Notes: generated by a model not told the origin, from the letters alone. 63,889 nucleotides of DNA from Deltaproteobacteria bacterium (GCA_021794015.1 JAJYRQ010000021.1:1-63889); one strand, 5' to 3'. Shown: positions 17,334 to 26,528, numbered from the stretch's first letter. Program-made: numbers and translations.

Positions 17334-18671
17334 ATGACTGCCGGGATCAATCCAGTCGTCCGCGACACGCTGGCCATCGCTTTCGGTGCTTGTCCGCCCG
17401 CCTGCCGCGAGTGCGTCAAGGCCTGCGAGCATCAGCGTTCGCTGGCGCGCATCGTCGCGCTTGACCTGCCCGAGGCACCGTTCCACGGAGCAGTCACCTG
17501 CCTGCAATGCAGCGAGCCCGCCTGCCGCGACGCGTGTCCCACCGGTGCCATTGCGCAGGACGAAAAAGGCGTCACCCGTCTCGACTCGGGCCGCTGTGTC
17601 GGATGCGGCGCGTGCGCCATCGCCTGCGAATGGGGCGGAATCAACTTCGATTTCGCAGCCGCGCGCGCCTTCAAGTGCGACACCTGCGACGGCCGCCCGG
17701 CATGCGCGGCGGCATGCCCAACCGGGGTGCTGCGCTGGGTCGAGAGCGCGGCCCTGATGCGCCAGTATCGGGAGCCGGACCTCTTCACCCGCGGCGCCAG
17801 CCTGTGTCCCGGCTGCGTGGCGGAACTCGGCTTCCGCATGGCCTTTCGGGTGATCGGCGAGGACGCGATCGTCTTCGCCGCGCCCGGATGCGCCTGCGCG
17901 CTGGCCAACGGCTTCGGCGATAAAGCCACGACCCGGCTGCCGGCCGTAATGTGCCTGATGACCAACGGACCGTCGATAATGACGGGAGTAGCCCGCCGGC
18001 TCAGGCAGATCGGCAAGCAGACACGATGCGTCGCCTTCATCGGCGACGGCGCCACGGCCGACGTCGGATTCCAGCCGCTTTCCGGCGCGGCCGAACGCGG
18101 CGAACCGATCGTCTATATCTGCTACGACAATGAGGGGTACATGAACACCGGCGTTCAGCGCAGCGCCACTACCACCGCCGGCGCCCGCACCATGACCACG
18201 CCGGTCGGGCCGCATCTCAAAGGGAAGACGCAAGCGCCCAAGGAAGTCCCGCTGCTGATGGCCTTTCACGGCGCCGCCTACGTTGCCACGGCGAGCATCG
18301 CTTATCCCGAGGACTTTGCCGCCAAGTTAAAGCGCGCGCTGGCGAGCAACGACGGCCTCGCCTACGTCCACCTTTATGCTCCCTGCTACGTGGGATGGGA
18401 ATCGCCCATGGATTCGGTGGTAGAAATCTCGCGGCGCGCGGTCGAGACCCGCATGTTTCCTTTGTGGGAAGCCGACCACGGCCGCTTTCGCATCACCCAT
18501 CCCATCGCGCGGCCCCGCCCGGTGGGGGACTTCACGCGCCTGCTCGGCCGCTTCCGCCATCTCGGCCCGGCCGAGTTGGACGCGCTCGGCAGACAGGCCG
18601 AGGACCGGTACCGGCGCATCGAAGCGCTCTCAGCCGCCATGCCGCTTGCCGAGGAGCACCCGCGCCAGTAG
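17334..18671 (+). CDS. padI: Phenylglyoxylate oxidoreductase TPP-binding subunit with N-terminal ferredoxin domain
   Basis: A 445-residue fusion. The first ~145 residues are a polyferredoxin (CPPACRECVKACEHQ, CLQCSEPACRDACP, CVGCGACAIACEWG, CDTCDGRPACAAACP). The remainder is the beta-type TPP-binding domain with LCPGCVAELGF, APGCACALANG and the diphosphate/Mg site GDGATADVG followed by YDNEGYMNTG. ATG 17334 has AAGGGG upstream and comes 1 base after the padH stop. An N-terminal ferredoxin fused to the beta subunit is a feature that separates phenylglyoxylate oxidoreductase from simple pyruvate or 2-oxoglutarate enzymes, as I recall it, and supports the pad assignment. Confidence 0.82.
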   Translation: MTAGINPVVRDTLAIAFGACPPACRECVKACEHQRSLARIVALDLPEAPFHGAVTCLQCSEPACRDACPTGAIAQDEKGVTRLDSGRCVGCGACAIACEWGGINFDFAAARAFKCDTCDGRPACAAACPTGVLRWVESAALMRQYREPDLFTRGASLCPGCVAELGFRMAFRVIGEDAIVFAAPGCACALANGFGDKATTRLPAVMCLMTNGPSIMTGVARRLRQIGKQTRCVAFIGDGATADVGFQPLSGAAERGEPIVYICYDNEGYMNTGVQRSATTTAGARTMTTPVGPHLKGKTQAPKEVPLLMAFHGAAYVATASIAYPEDFAAKLKRALASNDGLAYVHLYAPCYVGWESPMDSVVEISRRAVETRMFPLWEADHGRFRITHPIARPRPVGDFTRLLGRFRHLGPAELDALGRQAEDRYRRIEALSAAMPLAEEHPRQ

Positions 18672-18885
18672 CTATTTTGCGCTGGCGTCCCCATAGCGCG
18701 CCGGTTGAGGGCATCATGGGCGCGCCCCGCTCAGCGCGCGTCTTAACGGGGGCGCTATAACCCGGGCAGGCGCGCAGTGCCGCAAGCTGCGGGTTGGTTA
18801 GCGAGGCGCGCCGTGATGGTTGCCTTAATCGACCGTCTTTATCCATCACTGAAAACAGGTAACGTTAGAAGGCAAAGCCACGAAG

Positions 18886-21800
18886 ATGATTCACGGACGC
18901 CAAGCAAGCCTGCAAGTAAGCCTGGATGATCGTTACGTCCTCGAGCGCGGGACGGTTTACCTTTCCGGCATTCAGGCGCTGGTGCGGCTGCCCATGGACC
19001 AGAACCGGCGCGACCGCCGCGCTGGCCTGCGCATCGGGACATTTATCAGCGGCTATCCGGGCTCGCCGCTGGGCGGGCTGGACCTGGCGCTGACCCGCGC
19101 CGGGGCATTGCTCGGGCAGCACGACGTCGTGCATCAGCCGGGCGCCAACGAGGAGTTGGCGGCCACCGCGCTCATGGGTACTCAGATGCTCGACCGCCAT
19201 CCGCATTCCCGCTTCGACGGCGTGGTCGGTTTCTGGTACGGCAAGGGGCCTGGCGCGGACCGGAGCGGAGACGCGCTGCGCCACGGCAATTTCGCCGGCA
19301 CCAGCCGCCACGGCGCCGTGGTCGTGCTGAGCGGCGAGGACCACGAAGCGAAGAGCTCGACCATGCCGTTTCAGCAGGACTATGCCTTCATGAGCGCGGG
19401 AATACCGGTGCTCTATCCCGCCTCGGCGGCGGAGTTTCTGGAACTCGGCCTGCACGCCGTCGCGCTCTCGCGCTTTAGCGGCTGCTGGGTGGCGCTCAAG
19501 CTGGTAAACGCGCTGTGCGACGGAGGCCAGACGGTCGAGGTTGACCCCGCGCGGCCGGCGATCGTTCTGCCCGACCTTGAGATAAAAGGGCGGCCCTTTA
19601 CCAAGGTCTGCGATTTCGGCTTTTTCCCGGGCAAAACGCTGGAGACCGAGGCTCATCTCTACTACGAGCGGCATCTGGCGGTGCGGGAGTACGCGCGACT
19701 CAATCGCCTTAACCGGGTCGAGGTCAGCGGCCCGGCCGACCGCATAGGCTTGGTCGCCGCCGGCAAGAGCTACGCCGATTTGTGCCAGGCGGTGGCCGAC
19801 CTGGGGCTGGACGGGCCGACCCTGCAGCGCCTGGGCGTGCGGCTGATTCGGATGGGGCTGATCTACCCGGTGGACGGCGCGGCGCTGGGCGAGTTCACGC
19901 GCGGGCTTAACGAGCTAATCGTCGTCGAGGAAAAGCGCGGCTTTCTCGAGGGCCTCATCAAAGATGCGCTCGGGAGCGCGGCGGGCTTGCGGGTTATCGG
20001 CAAGCGTGACGAGGCGGGCGAGCCGCTCTTCCCGGTCTCTGGGGCGCTTGACGCCGACCTAATTGCCGAGCGGCTGGGCCGGAGGCTTTTGCCCAGGTTG
20101 GAGGCTTATCCGAAGGCGGCAGCGCGGCTGGCTGAACTGGAAGCGATCCGCTCCCGCCGTTACCAGGTCTATCCGGGGCGCGCCCCAAATTACTGCTCGG
20201 GCTGTCCGCACAACACCTCGACCCTGCTGCTTGACGGGCAGATCGCCTGGGGGAGTCCGGGATGCCACTCGTTTGCGTCGATCATCGAGCAGCCGCGCCG
20301 GCAGATCGTGGCGATGACGCAGTATGGCGGGGAGGGCGCTCCGTGGGTGGGTCTTGCGCCTTTCACCGACCGCAACCATATGGTGCAGAACGTCGGGGAC
20401 GGCTCGCTTTTTCACTCCAGCCTTTTGAACATTCGTTTCTGCGTTGCGGCCGGGGTCAACATCACGTTCAAGGTTCTTTACAACGGCGCGGTGGCCAACA
20501 CCGGCGCCCAGTGGCCGGTGGGAGCGCAGCCGGTTCCCGAGCTTACGCGTCTGCTCGAGCTGGAGGGCGCGCGGCGGATCGCGGTTGTCACCAAGAATCC
20601 GCGCCACTACCGGGGCAAGGCGCTGGCCGCGGTTGCCACGGTTTATCCGCGGGAGCGCCTGGAGGAGGCCGAGCAGGAGTTGCGCGCCACGCCCGGCGTG
20701 ACCGTGCTTATCTACGACGAGCTGTGCGCCAACGAGCGGCGCCGGCGCCAAAAGCGCGGCCGGCTGGCGCCTCCCGGCCGCTTCGTCATGATCAACGAGC
20801 AGGTCTGCGAGGGCTGCGGCGACTGCGGCGTCAAGAGCAACTGCATGTCGCTCCATCGGGTCGAGACCGAATTCGGCCCCAAGACCGCCATCCACCAGTC
20901 CTCCTGCAACCAGGACGAGCTTTGTCTTACCGGCGACTGTCCTGCGTTCGTGACGGTGCAGCCGCTAAACGGCACGGGACTTAAGCGGCCGCGCACGCGC
21001 GCCCTGGCGGCGGATGAGCTTAGCGAACCCGCGTCCAAGCCCGCGCTCGATCGGCCTTACCACATCTATAGTCCGGGCGTCGGCGGCACCGGGGTGGTTA
21101 CAGTCAACGCCCTGCTATGCCAGGCGGCGTTGCTCGACGGCAGGCAGGTGCTCAACTACGACCAAACCGGGGCGGCGCAAAAATGGGGCTCGGTGCTCTC
21201 AAGCCTGGTGCTGGCCGCCGACCGCAGTCAGCTTGCGGCCAGCAGGATCGGCGCCGGCAAAGCCGATCTCTACCTGGCCTACGATCTGCTCGGCGCGGCG
21301 GCGCCGGCGAACCTCGACCGCTGCTCGCCGACCCGCACGGCCGCCGTGGTGAACACCACCGTGCTGCCCAGCGGCGAAATGGTGCGCAATATTGAGGCCG
21401 GCGCGCCGGTGGCAGAGATGGCTGACGCGCTGGCGCAGTTCGTGAGCGCGCAAGCGAGCATCTTGGTCGAGGCGGGCCGGATCGCTGAGGCGCTGCTCGG
21501 CGACTACATGACGACCAATGTCTTCAGCTTGGGGGTGGCCTACCAGGCCGGCTTGATTCCGCTTAGCGCCGCGAGCATCGAAAAGGCTGTCCGGCTAAAC
21601 GGCGCGGCGGTCGAGCGCAACCTGCAGGCGTTTCGGCTCGGCCGGCTGTGGGTCGCAAAGCCTGAGCGGATCGACGCGATGCTGGCCGAGGGCGAGGCCG
21701 GCGCCAGGAGCGCGTACGCGGCGGGCGCAAACGCTCGCAACGGCGGCGCGCCGGCCGACAACGGGCATGCCGAGAGCGGCCACGCCAACCGCCGCAGCAA

Positions 21801-22584
21801 CCAGGATGCGGGCAACTTGCCGGAAAAATTGCGGCCTCGCCAGCTCCGCGCTTACCAGGCGTTGACGGCCCGCGCCAGCCACCTTGACCAGGAGAGCCGC
21901 CGCCTGGTCGCAAACAGGGTTGCGGAGCTTATCGACTACCAGAACGCGCGCTACGCCGGCGCTTATCTTGACTACGTCCTGCGGGTGGCCGAGCGCGAGC
22001 GCCGGCTGGCCCCCGGCCGGTGCGAAATCACCCAGGCCGTCGCCCGCTACCTCTACAAGCTGATGGCCAACAAGGACGAGTACGAGGTCGCCCGGCTCTA
22101 CCTAAGACCCGAGTTCGAGGCCCAGCTTAAGGAGACCTTCGACGGTCCGGCAACCGTGACCTATCACTTTCACCCGCCGCTGCTGCGCGCCCTGGGCGTC
22201 AAGCACAAGGTCGCGCTCGGACCCTGGTTTAAGCTGGCGCTCCGGATGCTGCGCGGGATGCGCCGGCTGCGCGCCACGGTCGTGGACCCGTTCGGGATGA
22301 GCCGCGCTCGACGCGAGGAGCGGCGCGCAGTCGAGTGGTATAAGGCGCAACTCGACAGCGCGCTTGAGCGGCTTTCGCCCGAGAGCTACGAGCTGGTAAA
22401 CGAGCTGGCCCGGCTTCCCGATTTAATTCGGGGCTACGAACAGATACGGCTTGACGCTATCGGCCGGGCCCGCCGCCGCAGTGCCGAGATTCTGGCCCGC
22501 CTTGGAGACAGCCCGCCCGCTCCCGCGCCGCCCGAGCGTTCTGCCGGGTCCGCGACGGCTGACGCAGCGGGCTTTTCTGCCTAA
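18886..22584 (+). CDS. Fused indolepyruvate (arylpyruvate):ferredoxin oxidoreductase
   Basis: A 1232-residue single-chain enzyme. Order of domains: TPP pyrimidine domain (TFISGYPGSPLGGLDLAL; residues ~45-65), transketolase-like middle, TPP diphosphate domain (YCSGCPHNTST, WGSPGCHSFAS, QNVGDGSLFHSS; ~430-540), a short cysteine region (CEGCGDCGVKSNC with SSCNQDELCLTGDC; ~640-690), an IorB-like gamma domain (SPGVGGTGVVTVNALL; ~725) and an alpha-helical C-terminal tail. The family converts aryl 2-oxoacids such as phenylpyruvate to arylacetyl-CoA with reduced ferredoxin. It lies 214 bases after padI, so may have its own promoter. Product equals the substrate of PadBCD, so the neighbours form one pathway. 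ATG 18886 lacks a strong ribosome site. Confidence 0.88.
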   Translation: MIHGRQASLQVSLDDRYVLERGTVYLSGIQALVRLPMDQNRRDRRAGLRIGTFISGYPGSPLGGLDLALTRAGALLGQHDVVHQPGANEELAATALMGTQMLDRHPHSRFDGVVGFWYGKGPGADRSGDALRHGNFAGTSRHGAVVVLSGEDHEAKSSTMPFQQDYAFMSAGIPVLYPASAAEFLELGLHAVALSRFSGCWVALKLVNALCDGGQTVEVDPARPAIVLPDLEIKGRPFTKVCDFGFFPGKTLETEAHLYYERHLAVREYARLNRLNRVEVSGPADRIGLVAAGKSYADLCQAVADLGLDGPTLQRLGVRLIRMGLIYPVDGAALGEFTRGLNELIVVEEKRGFLEGLIKDALGSAAGLRVIGKRDEAGEPLFPVSGALDADLIAERLGRRLLPRLEAYPKAAARLAELEAIRSRRYQVYPGRAPNYCSGCPHNTSTLLLDGQIAWGSPGCHSFASIIEQPRRQIVAMTQYGGEGAPWVGLAPFTDRNHMVQNVGDGSLFHSSLLNIRFCVAAGVNITFKVLYNGAVANTGAQWPVGAQPVPELTRLLELEGARRIAVVTKNPRHYRGKALAAVATVYPRERLEEAEQELRATPGVTVLIYDELCANERRRRQKRGRLAPPGRFVMINEQVCEGCGDCGVKSNCMSLHRVETEFGPKTAIHQSSCNQDELCLTGDCPAFVTVQPLNGTGLKRPRTRALAADELSEPASKPALDRPYHIYSPGVGGTGVVTVNALLCQAALLDGRQVLNYDQTGAAQKWGSVLSSLVLAADRSQLAASRIGAGKADLYLAYDLLGAAAPANLDRCSPTRTAAVVNTTVLPSGEMVRNIEAGAPVAEMADALAQFVSAQASILVEAGRIAEALLGDYMTTNVFSLGVAYQAGLIPLSAASIEKAVRLNGAAVERNLQAFRLGRLWVAKPERIDAMLAEGEAGARSAYAAGANARNGGAPADNGHAESGHANRRSNQDAGNLPEKLRPRQLRAYQALTARASHLDQESRRLVANRVAELIDYQNARYAGAYLDYVLRVAERERRLAPGRCEITQAVARYLYKLMANKDEYEVARLYLRPEFEAQLKETFDGPATVTYHFHPPLLRALGVKHKVALGPWFKLALRMLRGMRRLRATVVDPFGMSRARREERRAVEWYKAQLDSALERLSPESYELVNELARLPDLIRGYEQIRLDAIGRARRRSAEILARLGDSPPAPAPPERSAGSATADAAGFSA

Positions 22585-22678
22585 CGCGCGCAGCAGCACC
22601 CAGCTCGCCCGCCGGCCGCGCCGCCGCTAGGTCAGACGGCGTGTCGCCGGCGGTAAGCGGGGTGCCGGACAAGAGGGC

Positions 22679-22906
22679 TTAGTCAATGATGAGCAGCTTG
22701 GCGAGGATGGCCGCGGTCAGCGCCAGGTCGAAGCTGGCCATCCGCTTGAGCGTAGCGATCTCGCCGCGCAGTTCCGCGATGTCACCCTTGGTGGCAGTGC
22801 CGGTTTCCAGCGCCTCCCGGATGGCCTCGGCTTCCGCCTCGGCCTGTTTTGCCGAGGCGCCGGCGGCCTCGAGTCTCCGCGCGAACTTGAGAGTATCGAT
22901 CGCCAT
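22679..22906 (-). CDS. Small coiled-coil membrane-tail protein (DUF1640-like)
   Basis: A 75-residue protein: an N-terminal helix (MAIDTLKFARRLEAAGASAKQAEAEAEAIREAL) rich in Ala/Glu heptads, a TKGDIAELRGEIATLK stretch, and a C-terminal hydrophobic helix of ~18 residues ending in LLIID. This matches the DUF1640/CCDC90-like pattern often found beside mobile or toxin-antitoxin genes, though function is unknown. ATG 22906 is the start of the conserved part. A box TATATTGTGCAG (minus strand, 22922-22933) lies 16 bases upstream. Confidence 0.7.
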   Translation of the reverse strand: MAIDTLKFARRLEAAGASAKQAEAEAEAIREALETGTATKGDIAELRGEIATLKRMASFDLALTAAILAKLLIID

Positions 22907-22921
22907 GCTAATTATTGATAC

Positions 22922-23116
22922 CTGCACAATATAGTTACACGGTCCTGCTCGCTGCGCACTCTCTTTGTCATTCCCGCGCGCGGTGCTCGCCGCACGGCAG
23001 CTTGCCCGACCTGCCTGCCGCGCCGGGCGCGGCGCAGGCAGGCCAACGGGAGCGCAATGCCACGGCGAAGACCGTCTCCATCCCTGCCGCCATGCAATCG
23101 CCTGGCGCGCGCGAGG
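22922..23116. repeat. Dispersed palindromic repeat cluster between 22.9 and 23.28 kb
   Basis: This 372-base gap (22907-23278) holds no gene. It starts with CTGCACAATATAGTTACAC (22922-22940), which recurs with two changes at 58770-58788. Then GTCATTCCCGCGCG near 22968, the 30-mer beginning GCGCAGGCAGGCCAACGGGAGCG at 23032-23061 (two near-identical copies at 47790-47819 and 47881-47910), and CGCGCGAGGAATCCCG near 23107, which can pair with the earlier CGGGA/TTCC arm. The organisation suggests a non-autonomous repeat inserted upstream of the small coiled-coil gene. Confidence 0.65.
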
Positions 23117-23278
23117 AATCCCGGATTGCGGCGCCCCGACAAGGGGAAAAGATCGGGATTCCTTCGCGCGCCGGGCGCCGTTCTCGGCGTCCTGTTGGCG
23201 GCGCTGCGCGAGCAGCCGCCCGGTTTTCGGATGGCTATGCCCCGCGGAGAACGGCCCGAGCTTTGCCGGCTTGTGCGA

Positions 23279-23353
23279 TGGTGGTCCCAGCGGGAATCGA
23301 ACCCGCGTTACCGACGTGAGAGGCCGGCGTCCTAACCGCTAGACGATGGGACC
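23279..23353 (-). tRNA. tRNA-Glu (CTC)
   Basis: A 75-nt cloverleaf on the minus strand. Acceptor GGTCCCA pairs with TGGGACC, discriminator A, and CCA is encoded. The D-arm CGTCTAGCGGTTAGGAC is typical of tRNA-Glu, the anticodon loop CTCTCAC gives anticodon CTC, and the T-arm is GCGGGTTCGAATCCCGC. It follows the tRNA-Gln gene by 21 bases, so the two are probably one transcript. Confidence 0.95.
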
Positions 23354-23374
23354 TCCAACGACACGCCAGAGAGT

Positions 23375-23450
23375 TGGCTGAGGAGGCAGGACTCGAACCT
23401 GCAATCGCCTGATCCAGAGTCAGGTGGCTTACCAATTAGCCGACTCCTCA
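23375..23450 (-). tRNA. tRNA-Gln (CTG)
   Basis: A 76-nt cloverleaf on the minus strand. Acceptor TGAGGAG pairs with CTCCTCA, discriminator G, and CCA is encoded. The anticodon stem CCTGA/TCAGG encloses loop CTCTGGA, giving anticodon CTG (reads CAG). T-arm GCAGGTTCGAGTCCTGC. It is the first gene of a two-tRNA unit with tRNA-Glu. Confidence 0.94.
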
Positions 23451-23459
23451 GCATCATTC

Positions 23460-23487
23460 ATCCTAAGCTCGGGCACCGCTGAGCCAA
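23460..23487 (-). promoter_or_regulatory. Possible sigma-70 promoter of the tRNA pair
   Basis: On the minus strand TTGGCT (23482-23487), a 16-base spacer and TAGGAT (23460-23465) lie 9 bases before the 5' end of tRNA-Gln, the expected distance for a tRNA promoter. The match is moderate and spacing slightly short. Confidence 0.35.
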
Positions 23488-23514
23488 CAAGCGCTCCATG
23501 CCGGGCAACGCCGG

Positions 23515-24060
23515 CTAGGCCTGCGAGGCGGCCCGCAGCGTCGCCATGTGATGGTTGACGATCGCATCGCAGCGCTGCAGCAGCGCCGCGTCGTCGCAGT
23601 GCCGCTCGATCATGTAACTGAGCTCGCCGAGGTCGTGCACCAAAAGCCTCAGGCAGCGTCCGTACTCCTCGGGGTCCTGCAGCGCCTTGAGCAGGTAGCC
23701 GACCTTGTCTTCGAGTTCGGTCTCCTCGATCTCGAGCGCAGTCTCGAGCGCCCGCTTGAGCGGAAAGTTCCGACTGCCGCCGGCTTCCGCCTCGGCCCGG
23801 TCCAGGATCGCGCGCAGGCGGCGGATGGTTGCGTCTTCGAGGGAAATGGGGCTTGCCATCTCCAGCTTTTCCTCGAGGTCGAGTACCGTGGAAACCAGGT
23901 CCAGGGCCGCTACGTGGCGGGCCTCGTCGCGCGCCATCCCGAACCAGAACTCGCGCAGCTTGGCGTCCGCCCCGAAGAGCTTGGCAAAACGGGCGTAAAG
24001 CGCCATGCTCCGGCGCTCCAGCTCGGTCGTAACCCGCAGCAATTTGCCCGTTGACTCCAT
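23515..24060 (-). CDS. Ferritin-like di-iron protein (rubrerythrin-type)
   Basis: A 181-residue four-helix protein. Helix 1 has TELERRSMALYARFAK and helix 2 has WFGMARDEARHVAALDLV with an ExxH iron-ligand motif; a second pair is suggested by IEETELEDKVGYLL and LGELSYMIERHCDD. That is the Glu/ExxH arrangement of the ferritin-like superfamily. It lacks the rubredoxin domain of classical rubrerythrin. Probable role: peroxide or iron handling, fitting an oxygen-sensitive metabolism, but substrate is not known. ATG 24060 was chosen as the start of the helical part; no good ribosome site. Confidence 0.65.
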   Translation of the reverse strand: MESTGKLLRVTTELERRSMALYARFAKLFGADAKLREFWFGMARDEARHVAALDLVSTVLDLEEKLEMASPISLEDATIRRLRAILDRAEAEAGGSRNFPLKRALETALEIEETELEDKVGYLLKALQDPEEYGRCLRLLVHDLGELSYMIERHCDDAALLQRCDAIVNHHMATLRAASQA

Positions 24061-24204
24061 CGGGTCTAATGATAGCCGCGGCCGCCGCCACCGGTAAAGA
24101 CAAGCCGCCGGCCGGCCCCCGGGCATCGCGTGCCGCCGCCACGCCGGGCAACACCGCCTGACGGGCGGCGCGCGGCGAAAGGCACAGCCGCGCTTTGGCC
24201 GCCG

Positions 24205-25764
24205 CTAATGGGCGACCTCGGTGGCCCGAACCTCGCGGATGACCGTGACACGAATCTGCCCCGGATAGGTTGCGTCGGCCTCGATCTTCTTGGCGATCTC
24301 CCGGGCCAGCATCGCCGTCTCGTCGTCCGAGATGCGGTTGGGCTCGACGATGATGCGCATCTCGCGGCCGGCGGCGATGGCGAAGCATTTCTCGACGCCT
24401 TTGAACGACTTGGCTATTCGTTCCAGGTCCTCGAGTCGCTTGACGTAGCTCTCCAGCACCTCGCGGCGGGCGCCGGGCCGCGCGCCCGACAGCGCGTCGG
24501 CGGCGTCGACCAGCGGCGCCAGGATGGTCTCGGCCTTGACCTCCTCGTGATGGGCCGCAATCGCGTTGACGACCTTGGCCGACTCTCCGTACTTGCGGGC
24601 GATCTGGGCGCCGATGATCGCGTGGGAGCCCTCGACCTCGTGGGTAAGCGCCTTGCCGATGTCGTGCAGCAGGGCGGCGCGGCGCGCCTGCTTTTCGTTA
24701 AGCCCGAGCTCGGCGGCCATCGCGCCGCAGATGAAAGCCGCCTCGATCGAGTGCATCAGCACGTTCTGCGCGTAGCTGTAGCGGTACTTGAGCATCCCTA
24801 AAAGCCGGACCAGCTCGGGATGGATGCCATGCACGCCGACCTCGAGCACGGCGCTCTGTCCCGCCTCGCGCACCGACTCGTCCACCTCCTGCTCGGCCTT
24901 GCGGACCACTTCCTCGATGCGTCCGGGATGGATGCGGCCGTCGGCGATCAGGCGCTCGAGCGCGCGGCGCGCGATTTCGCGGCGAATCGGATTGTGGCAG
25001 GAAATCACCACCGACTCGGGCGTGTCGTCGACCACGATGTCGACCCCTGTGGCAGCCTCGATCGCCCGGATATTGCGGCCTTCGCGCCCAATTATCCGCC
25101 CCTTCATCTCGTCCGAGGGGAGCGTGATTACCGAGACCGTCCGTTCGGCGGCGAAATCGCCCGCCAGCCGCTCGATGGCGATTGCCATGATCCGCCTGGC
25201 TTTGCGCTGAGCCTCCTCCTTGGCCTCCTCTTCGATGACCCTGATGAGGCGGGCGGCGTCGTGGCGGGCTTGGGAGGTCATTTCCTCGACCAGGGCCTGC
25301 TTGGCCTGCTCGCGGGTCATGGCGGCGGCTCGTTCGAGCTCGCGGCGGGCGGACTCGGCGAGAGCCTGGCGCTCGGCTTCCTTTTCCTGCAGGGTTTTTT
25401 CCCGGGTTTGCAGCTCGTGTTCGCGCCGGGAAAGGTCGTGCTCGCGCCGGTCAAGTGCGCTCATGCGGCGGTCGAAGCTCTCCTCGCGCGCTTGCAGCTT
25501 GTTGGCAAGCCCGGTCAATTCGCGTTCCCGTTCCTTGCGTTCGTGCTCGGCCTGCGCGGCGGCCTCGGCGACCATCTCCCGGGCTTTGCGCGCGGCCTCG
25601 GCGAGTAGCTCTTCGGAGCGGCTTTGCGCCTCGGCCGCGATTTGCGCGGCGCGCCGATGCGCCGCAGCGTTTTGCGCGGCGGCCCGTCGCCGGCGCACGG
25701 CCGCGAAAGCCAACGCCGCCGCGGCGCCGGCGAGAAAAGCCAAAACACCCACCACTGTTTCCAT
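24205..25764 (-). CDS. rny: Ribonuclease Y
   Basis: A 519-residue membrane-anchored endoribonuclease. Residues ~4-22 form one transmembrane helix, followed by a long Arg/Glu-rich coiled coil to about residue 190. The KH domain shows MKGRIIGREGRNIRAIEAATGVDIVVDDTP and the HD domain shows LLHDIGKALTHEVEGSHAIIGA with the catalytic HD pair. Length equals the usual ~520. It lies 9 bases after ygfA in a probable operon with zapB, zapA and ygfA. It initiates mRNA decay at the membrane. The window also has an RNase E/G homologue, so this organism has both. Confidence 0.96.
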   Translation of the reverse strand: METVVGVLAFLAGAAAALAFAAVRRRRAAAQNAAAHRRAAQIAAEAQSRSEELLAEAARKAREMVAEAAAQAEHERKERERELTGLANKLQAREESFDRRMSALDRREHDLSRREHELQTREKTLQEKEAERQALAESARRELERAAAMTREQAKQALVEEMTSQARHDAARLIRVIEEEAKEEAQRKARRIMAIAIERLAGDFAAERTVSVITLPSDEMKGRIIGREGRNIRAIEAATGVDIVVDDTPESVVISCHNPIRREIARRALERLIADGRIHPGRIEEVVRKAEQEVDESVREAGQSAVLEVGVHGIHPELVRLLGMLKYRYSYAQNVLMHSIEAAFICGAMAAELGLNEKQARRAALLHDIGKALTHEVEGSHAIIGAQIARKYGESAKVVNAIAAHHEEVKAETILAPLVDAADALSGARPGARREVLESYVKRLEDLERIAKSFKGVEKCFAIAAGREMRIIVEPNRISDDETAMLAREIAKKIEADATYPGQIRVTVIREVRATEVAH

Positions 25765-25773
25765 TCTCTTTGC

Positions 25774-26388
25774 TTACCTTTCGGAGTCCCACGCTGCGTC
25801 CTGGCGCTTAGCCGCGGCTGCCGCATGGCAGGCGTGCTCCGTTACCACGAAGTCGACCCGCGCGTCGTGAGCTGCCTGGGGAAGCCACCCCAGAAGTTGG
25901 AAAGAATAGGCGAGCCCTACGCTGACGGCGTTGCCCGCGCTTCGCGCCAGCAGCCGATCGTAAAACCCGCCGCCCCGACCCAGCCGCTGCCCGCTTGCCG
26001 TGAAGCCAAGCCCGGGCACGCAGATAAGCGCCCCGGCCAGACGCGCAGGCACAACCTCCTCGCCGTCGCCCGGCTCCAGAACGCCGAACGCTCCGGGCCT
26101 TAGCTCGGCCTGGCTTTGCACTTGGACCAGGCGCAAGTCGCCCGAAGATTTCTCGAGCCGGGGAAAATAGACCGGCCGCCCGCGGCTTACGGCCGACGCA
26201 AACAGCCGGTCGGTGAGAACTTCGTTGTCCTTGGCGGCGTAGAGAACCAGCCCGGAGGCCGCCGCGAAGCAGGCCGACCCGACTAGCCTTGCCTGCACCT
26301 CGTTCGAGAGGGCAGAGACCGCTTGCGGCGCCAGGGCGCGCCGGCTCTCGGCCAGAATCGCTCTTAAGTCTCTCTTTTGCGCCGCCAC
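25774..26388 (-). CDS. ygfA: 5-formyltetrahydrofolate cyclo-ligase
   Basis: A 204-residue enzyme that converts 5-formyl-THF to 5,10-methenyl-THF with ATP. It begins VAAQKRDLRAILAESRRAL, the typical N-terminal KxxLR helix; VYFPRLEKSSGDLRLVQV and VPGLGFTASGQRLGRGGGFYDRLL carry the nucleotide and folate motifs. GTG 26388 (AAGGT upstream) is chosen because the family starts here; an in-frame extension to 26559 would run into the candidate 6S RNA. The zapA-ssrS-ygfA neighbourhood is well known. Confidence 0.9.
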   Translation of the reverse strand: MAAQKRDLRAILAESRRALAPQAVSALSNEVQARLVGSACFAAASGLVLYAAKDNEVLTDRLFASAVSRGRPVYFPRLEKSSGDLRLVQVQSQAELRPGAFGVLEPGDGEEVVPARLAGALICVPGLGFTASGQRLGRGGGFYDRLLARSAGNAVSVGLAYSFQLLGWLPQAAHDARVDFVVTEHACHAAAAAKRQDAAWDSER

Positions 26389-26528
26389 GGACCTTCGACC
26401 GATGGCGGGCAGGGCCGCAAGCAACTCCTTAGCGATGGTCGAACGCCAGCCGGCGGCGCCAGCTCGAACAACGAGCTCGAAGCGCGGAAAATCTCTCCCG
26501 CGCCTGGGCGCGGCGTTGCCGCGCCGGC

